From positions 1 through 64,000 of the forward strand of contig JADJPS010000005.1 of assembly GCA_016713105.1 (NCBI GenBank): DNA of 64,000 nucleotides, read 5' to 3'. The notes beneath the pieces were generated by a model that worked only from the letters and a program-made list of their open reading frames with translations, was not told where the DNA came from and searched no databases. The translations under genes and the position numbers were made by a program. Source of the stretch: Devosia sp. (GTDB lineage Bacteria; Pseudomonadota; Alphaproteobacteria; Rhizobiales; Devosiaceae). Of this stretch, positions 56,426-64,000 are shown piece by piece (the first letter of the stretch is position 1; the number at the start of each line of letters is the position of its first letter).

Positions 56426-56767
56426 TCAGTTGAAGGCCCTGACCTCGACCGGCGCCCGGCAGGCGGCAGCCGCCTTGCGGGCCCAGGCCACGGCCTCGTC
56501 GAGGCTCGCCAGGTCCAGCACCCAGAAGCCGCCGACATGCTCCTTGCTCTCGATATAGGGCCCATCGGTGACCGACAGCTGGCCGTCGGCCCGTCTTCGC
56601 ACCGACACGGCGGCCCCCGCCGGCGCGAGGCCACCGACGAAGACCCTGATTCCGGCCGCGACCATCTCGCGGTTGAGTTCGTCGATGTCGAGGTGCATCG
56701 CGGCGTCCTCCGCCGTGGCGGGGTCGTAGTCATCGGGGCGGTGCATGGCGATCAGGTACTGCGTCAT
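56426..56767 (-). CDS. YciI/DGPF family protein
   Basis: Ferredoxin-fold protein of 113 residues, reaction unknown. MTQYLIAMHRPDDY start, ELNREMVAAGIRVFVGGL, then the DGPF-type motif TDGPYIESKEHVGGFWVLD and AVAWARKAAAACRAPVEVR. Relatives are often encoded beside sigma-factor genes of the SigJ type, which are not seen here. Start ATG 56767. Confidence 0.88.
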   Translation of the reverse strand: MTQYLIAMHRPDDYDPATAEDAAMHLDIDELNREMVAAGIRVFVGGLAPAGAAVSVRRRADGQLSVTDGPYIESKEHVGGFWVLDLASLDEAVAWARKAAAACRAPVEVRAFN

Positions 56768-56868
56768 GTGTTTTCCTCGGCCGGTGACGCGAAGGCTCCC
56801 TCCACGCCCTTTGCCAGATCGTCGAACGGCGGCGGGCTGGAAATCGACACGCCATCCGCAGCCATCCC

Positions 56869-58283
56869 TCACCCCAGCCGATACGGCACCACGTCGCGCC
56901 GGTCCACGTCGATCTCGAGCCGGGCATCGAGCGGCGGCACCGAGCGCTGCAGGCAGTCGGTGCGCGGGCAGATGCGGCAGCTGATACCGATCGGGTCGTA
57001 GGCCGCCGGGCGGCCGAGGTCGAGGTCGGCGGCGTAGGTCAGCTTGCCCGCATGGGCGATCTCGCAGCCCAGCGCATAGGCGTAGCGTCGCACCGGGCCG
57101 CGGAAGCCGCCGATGCGCTTTTCCTCCGACCAGGCGAGGCAGAGATAGCGGTTGCCATCCGGTGTCTCGGCCAGCTGCCGGCCGATCCGGCCGTGCTCCT
57201 CGAAGGCGCGATGCACGTTCCACAGCGGGCACGCCCCGCCGAAGCGGGGGAACTGCAGCGGCGTCGCCGAGTGGCGCTTGGTGATGGTGCCGGCCGCGTC
57301 CACCCTAGCGAAGAAGAACGGCACGCCGCGCGCCTTGGGACGCTGCATGGTCGAGAGCCGGTGACCGACCTGCTCGAGCGAGGCCCCGAAGCGGAACCCG
57401 AGCTGTTCGATGTCGTAGGCGGTCTCGCCGGCCGCCGCCAGAAAGGCGCCGTAGGGCATCTGCAGCGCCCCGGCATAGTAGTTGGCGAGGCCCAGCCGGC
57501 AGATTCCCTCGGCCTCGCGGGTCTTGAAGCGCGCCGCCGCGATGATCGTCTCGATCGGTTCCGCTTCGGCGATCAGCGCCAGCTGGGCGGCGAGCTGGAA
57601 GTACAGCGTCGAAGGCGCCAGCCGGGCATTCAGTCCGATCACGCCCCGCTCGCGGTCATAGCGCCTGAGTGCCTCCGGTCGTTCCAGTTCCTCGAAGGCG
57701 ACGGCGATGCCGAGCCGGCTCTCGATATGCGCGGCGAGCCGCTCGATCCGTCCGTGCAGTGCCGCGCCGATCTGCTCCGCCAATGCCTCCGCGGCGGTAT
57801 CGAGGGGTCGATGTAGTTGTCGGCATAGTGGAAGAAGTCCCGCACTTCCTCGTAGGTGGTCTGCAGCCCGCCCGCCGGGGCGCCGGCCATCGCCGCATCG
57901 ACGCTCGCCAGCCGCTCGCCCGCCTTGCGCCAGGCCTCGTAGAGCCGCAGCAGCGCGCGCGCCGTGTCTGGCGCACTGGTCGCCAGCGACTTGAGCTCGA
58001 TCAGGCCCGGTGCCGTGTCGCCGAACACCGGGTCGGCGGTGGCCTCGCGCAGGTCGGCGAGCAGCCGGTCGGCGCGGTCGGCCAGCAGCTCGGAGAGGTC
58101 GAGCCCGAATTTCTCGCTGAGCGCCAGCATCAGCGGCGCCGTCAGCGGCCGCTGGTTGTTCTCGATCTGGTTGAGGTAGCTGACCGAGATTTCGAGCTGG
58201 CCGGCCAGCTCGCGCTGCGTCAGTCCCTGGCGCTGGCGCCCGGCCCGGACACGGCCGCCGGCGAAGATCTTCTGCTGGGCCAT
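56869..58283 (-). pseudogene. pccR: Short-chain fatty acyl-CoA responsive regulator (PccR/ScfR/RamB type), one frameshift
   Basis: Regulator divergent from propionyl-CoA carboxylase. N-terminal HTH: RVRAGRQRQGLTQRELAGQL, EISVSYLNQIENNQRPL. The middle region and IrrE/M78-like part follow, then the ScfRs C-terminal domain with FFFARVDAAGTITKRHSATP, FGGACPLWNVHRAF and a cysteine cluster ISCRICPRTDCLQR near the end. The frame breaks near 57800: IDPSIPPRR should read I-D-x-x-DTAAEALAEQIGAALHG, a one-base deletion. Joined length about 471 residues is typical. Known PccR of Rhodobacter controls pcc genes, and the location here fits. Confidence 0.87.
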
Positions 58284-58290
58284 TTGCTAA

Positions 58291-58320
58291 GTTCGCAAGT
58301 TCGCAGTTCGCATGTTTGCA
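58291..58320. promoter_or_regulatory. PccR operator array between pccR and pccB
   Basis: Four direct copies of a heptamer: GTTCGCA at 58291-58297, 58299-58305 and 58306-58312, and GTTTGCA at 58314-58320 (periods 8, 7, 8). They start 8 bp upstream of the pccR ATG and end 80 bp before pccB. The half-site resembles the TTTGCAAA/GTTTGCA elements reported for PccR and RamB regulators, so binding by the adjacent regulator is likely. Confidence 0.65.
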
Positions 58321-58399
58321 GAATTAGCACATCCGCACCTTCCTGTCTGCAAGCCGCCGTCCTCTGCTGTATGGTGTCGCGAACAGGGCAGGGGACCCC

Positions 58400-59932
<1,533 letters not shown>

Positions 59933-59960
59933 GCGTTCGTCCTCTGGATCGCCAGTCGAC

Positions 59961-60122
59961 TCCCTCCCCGCAACGGGGGAGGGAGTCGACTGCCAGTCCG
60001 GGCGCTGATCCCACAGTCGTCTCCCTCCCTGACGCTGGCAGCATGGAGAGGGCTGCCGGCTCGAGCGCAAGTCCCACAGTCGTCTCCCTCCCCTTCGCGG
60101 GGAGGGATCAAGGGTGGGGGGC
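59961..60122. repeat. Palindromic repeat block upstream of the second DUF559 gene (copy E)
   Basis: A hairpin CCCTCCCCGCAACGGGGGAG at 59962 begins a 51-bp segment (59961-60011) that recurs exactly at 60523-60573. Two copies of TCCCACAGTCGTCTCCCTCC (near 60009 and 60067) lie inside. The block ends with CCCTCCCCTTCGCGGGGAGG and GATCAAGGGTGGGGGGCGC, matched with small differences at 60588-60620. The outer left arm present in copy F is missing. Confidence 0.85.
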
Positions 60123-60157
60123 GCAGCACGCTCGGCTCCTGCAGAGGGCCACCGGCG

Positions 60158-60651
60158 ATGAGCACCGAGTTCGCGAGGAAACTCCGCCGCAACCCGCCCG
60201 AGCCAGAGCGCCACATGTGGGCGATCCTCCACAGCCTGCGCCGGCAGGGCTACCACTTCCGTCGCCAGGCGCCGATCGGCAGCTACTACGCCGACTTCGC
60301 CTGCCGCCACCCGGCCCTCGTCATCGAAGTAGACGGCGAGACCCATGCCACCAACCTCGCCCAAGGCAACGACGCGACACGCGACGATTATTTCGTTGGT
60401 CGCGGCTACCGCGTGCTGCGTTTCTGGAACAACGAAGTGATGGAGAACGCCGAGGGCGTCTTCACCGTGATCGCGGCGGCGCTGGCCGAGATATCGCAGC
60501 GCACCGCACCCCCCACCCTTGATCCCTCCCCGCAACGGGGGAGGGAGTCGACTGCCAGTCCGGGCGCTGATCCAGCCGTCGCCTCCCTCCCCCTTCGCGG
60601 GGATCAAGGGTGGGGGGCGCCTCACGCTCATACCGACGAGAAGACCCCCTG

Positions 60652-60652
<1 letters not shown>
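60158..60652 (+). CDS. DUF559 domain protein (Vsr-like endonuclease fold), flanked by repeats
   Basis: Predicted nuclease-fold protein, 164 residues. FARKLRRNPPEPERHMWAIL, GYHFRRQAPIGSYYADFACR (conserved Asp), LVIEVDGETH (E-x-D), DDYFVGRGYRVLRFWNNEVM and GVFTVIAAALAE match DUF559. The last 50 residues or so (from RTAPPTLDPSPQRGRE) are encoded by repeat F, so the natural domain probably ends near AALAE. Its TGA overlaps the pccA ATG by one base. It sits between pccB and pccA, where most relatives have no gene, indicating insertion. Confidence 0.82.
60500..60630. repeat. Palindromic repeat block downstream of the second DUF559 gene (copy F)
   Basis: Left arm CGCACCCCCCACCCTTGATC continues CCTCCCCGCAACGGGGGAGG; the right arm CGCGGGGATCAAGGGTGGGG continues GGCGC and is its inverse. 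The central part repeats 51 bp of copy E without change. The block is translated as the tail of the DUF559 frame. Confidence 0.88.
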
Positions 60653-62652
<2,000 letters not shown>

Positions 62653-62673
62653 GCTCGGCAGCAAGCAGACTCC

Positions 62674-62792
62674 CCCCTCCCATCCTCCCCCACAAGGGGG
62701 GAGGTGCCTGCTGGTTCGCATGGCACGATCCAGCCGAGGTCTCCAGCCTTCACCTCCCCCCTTGTGGGGGAGGCCGGGAGGGGGGTGGAGAG
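62674..62792. repeat. Palindromic repeat element (copy G, complete)
   Basis: Left arm ACTCCCCCCTCCCATCCTCC continues CCCACAAGGGGGGAGGTG; right arm CACCTCCCCCCTTGTGGGGG continues AGGCCGGGAGGGGGGTGGAG, an inverse copy. Each arm has a CCACAAGG/CCTTGTGG-type hairpin. It separates pccA from the mutase gene. Same family as copies B and C. Confidence 0.88.
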
Positions 62793-62797
62793 CCACG

Positions 62798-64000
62798 ATG
62801 ACCGACAAGTTCACCGACTGGTCCAAACTCGCCGCCCGCGACCTCCGCGACACCCCGGTCGCCTCGCTCAACCGCGACTACGGCGCACTCCCCATCCGCC
62901 CCGCCTACTTCCCCGAGGACGTCACCACCGATCCCGGCCTCCCCGGCGCCACCCCGTTCACCCGTGGCGTGCGCGCCACCATGTATGCCAACCGCCCCTG
63001 GACCATAAGGCAATATGCCGGCTTCTCGACGGCGCGGGAGAGCAACGATTTCTACCGAAAGAACCTCGCCGCCGGGCAGAAGGGGCTCTCGGTCGCCTTC
63101 GACCTCGCCACCCATCGTGGCTACGACAGCGACCATCCGCGCGTCACCGGCGATGTCGGCAAGGCCGGCGTCGCCATCGACAGCGTCGAGGACATGAAGG
63201 TCCTGTTCGACGGCATCCCGCTCGACCAGATGAGCGTGTCGATGACCATGAACGGCGCCGTGCTGCCGGTGCTCGCCATGTTCATCGTCGCCGCCGAGGA
63301 GCAGGGAGTGCGGCAGGCAGCGCTCGACGGGACCATCCAGAACGACATCCTCAAGGAGTTCATGGTCCGCAACACCTATATCTACCCGCCCGAGCCGAGC
63401 ATGCGGATTGTCGGCGACATCATCGCCTACACGGCCGGGCACATGCCCAAGTTCAATTCGATCTCGATCTCGGGCTACCACATGCACGAGGCCGGGGCGA
63501 CCGCGGTGCAGGAACTGGCCTATACGCTTGCCGACGGGCGCGAGTACGTGCGCGCCGCCATGGCCAAGAGCCTCGACATCGACGCCTTCGCCGGCCGGTT
63601 GAGCTTCTTTTTCGGCATCGGCATGAACCTCTTCCTCGAGGTGGCGAAGTTGCGTGCAGCGCGCACGCTGTGGTCGCGGATCATGGCGGACCTCGGTGCC
63701 AGGGACCCGCGCTCGCTCATGCTGCGCACCCACTGCCAGACCTCGGGCGTCTCGCTCACCGAGCAGGACCCGCACAACAACATCGTCCGCACCACCATCG
63801 AAGCGCTCGCCGCGGTGCTCGGCGGCACGCAGAGCCTGCACACCAACTCCTTCGACGAAGCCATTGCGCTGCCGACGGAATTCTCCGCCCGCATCGCCCG
63901 CAACACGCAGCTCATCCTGCAGCACGAAAGCCGCGTCACCGATGTCGTCGATCCGCTCGGCGGCTCCTATTACGTCGAGGCGCTGACGGCCGATCTCGTC
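62798..64000 (+). CDS. scpA: Methylmalonyl-CoA mutase, large subunit (partial, cut by window end)
   Basis: Adenosylcobalamin enzyme converting methylmalonyl-CoA to succinyl-CoA, the step after propionyl-CoA carboxylase. 401 codons are open to the window edge. FTRGVRATMYANRPWTIRQY and AGFSTARESNDFYRKNLAAG, then QKGLSVAFDLATHRGYDSDH, VSMTMNGAVLPVLAMFIVAA, PKFNSISISGYHMHEAGATA and LRTHCQTSGVSLTEQDPHNN are signature substrate-binding segments of the barrel domain. The B12-binding domain lies beyond the window. ATG 62798 comes 6 bp after repeat G. Confidence 0.95.
   Translation, partial: MTDKFTDWSKLAARDLRDTPVASLNRDYGALPIRPAYFPEDVTTDPGLPGATPFTRGVRATMYANRPWTIRQYAGFSTARESNDFYRKNLAAGQKGLSVAFDLATHRGYDSDHPRVTGDVGKAGVAIDSVEDMKVLFDGIPLDQMSVSMTMNGAVLPVLAMFIVAAEEQGVRQAALDGTIQNDILKEFMVRNTYIYPPEPSMRIVGDIIAYTAGHMPKFNSISISGYHMHEAGATAVQELAYTLADGREYVRAAMAKSLDIDAFAGRLSFFFGIGMNLFLEVAKLRAARTLWSRIMADLGARDPRSLMLRTHCQTSGVSLTEQDPHNNIVRTTIEALAAVLGGTQSLHTNSFDEAIALPTEFSARIARNTQLILQHESRVTDVVDPLGGSYYVEALTADLV

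Noticed and set aside
57639..58283. Separate short HTH protein and separate ScfR-domain protein
   Set aside because: The two frames are adjacent halves of one regulator family and join cleanly by a single-base correction near 57800.

Overview
The window looks like chromosomal DNA of a high-GC alphaproteobacterium, most likely Hyphomicrobiales (Devosia-like; the genus is my guess). The clues are the PccR-type regulator of a propionyl-CoA carboxylase operon, the DUF2865 protein, a plant-type DAHP synthase, cytochrome c', the cobS/cobT divergent pair and many palindromic intergenic elements of the kind common in this order. No rRNA, tRNA, CRISPR array, prophage or insertion sequence was recognised.

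Layout. 1-12.1 kb: a hexuronate/oligosaccharide uptake and catabolism region. It holds a five-gene family-5 (Dpp/Opp-type) ABC importer, an unidentified gene, a uronate dehydrogenase-like SDR, a GntR/FCD regulator, a MalEFG-type sugar ABC importer and mannonate dehydratase UxuA. Nearly every gene here is cut by single-base frameshifts, densest at the left end, although the protein families stay readable when frames are joined; residual sequence error at a contig end is as likely as real decay. 12.1-20.5 kb: dusA, a nucleoside deaminase, an aspartic protease, cobS/cobT, a self-controlled ArsR-SRPBCC pair, a sensor kinase and an SNase. 20.5-29.6 kb: Lrp regulator, short UvrA paralogue, moaA, L,D-transpeptidase, rpiA-DUF2059-gor, and DAHP synthase. 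29.8-38.8 kb: outer-membrane protein, nadE, gltX, DUF2865, cytochrome c', two related secreted proteins and a split cysS. 39.1-43.9 kb: a tightly overlapping operon DUF559-VOC-GFA-pip-GFA-GFA-cimA. 44-54.6 kb: a repeat-rich LysM protein, ArsR plus Atm1-type ABC exporter, a phd/doc module, and a padR-MFP-RND efflux operon. 54.7-56.8 kb: cysQ, nadC and a YciI protein. 56.9-64 kb: pccR divergent from pccB-DUF559-pccA-methylmalonyl-CoA mutase, the route from propionyl-CoA to succinyl-CoA.

The most interesting signal is a pairing between two DUF559 (Vsr-like endonuclease fold) genes and families of GC-rich palindromic repeats. Each DUF559 gene is embedded in its own repeat type, part of each open frame may be repeat-encoded, and each stop codon overlaps the start of the next operon gene. 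This resembles the REP/RAYT relationship and suggests, as a hypothesis, that these DUF559 proteins mobilise or maintain the repeats. Secondary signals are sharply defined operators: a four-copy GTTCGCA array between pccR and pccB, a perfect palindrome over the start codon of an apparently leaderless arsR, TAGCTA boxes on the phd/doc promoter, and a palindrome in front of padR.
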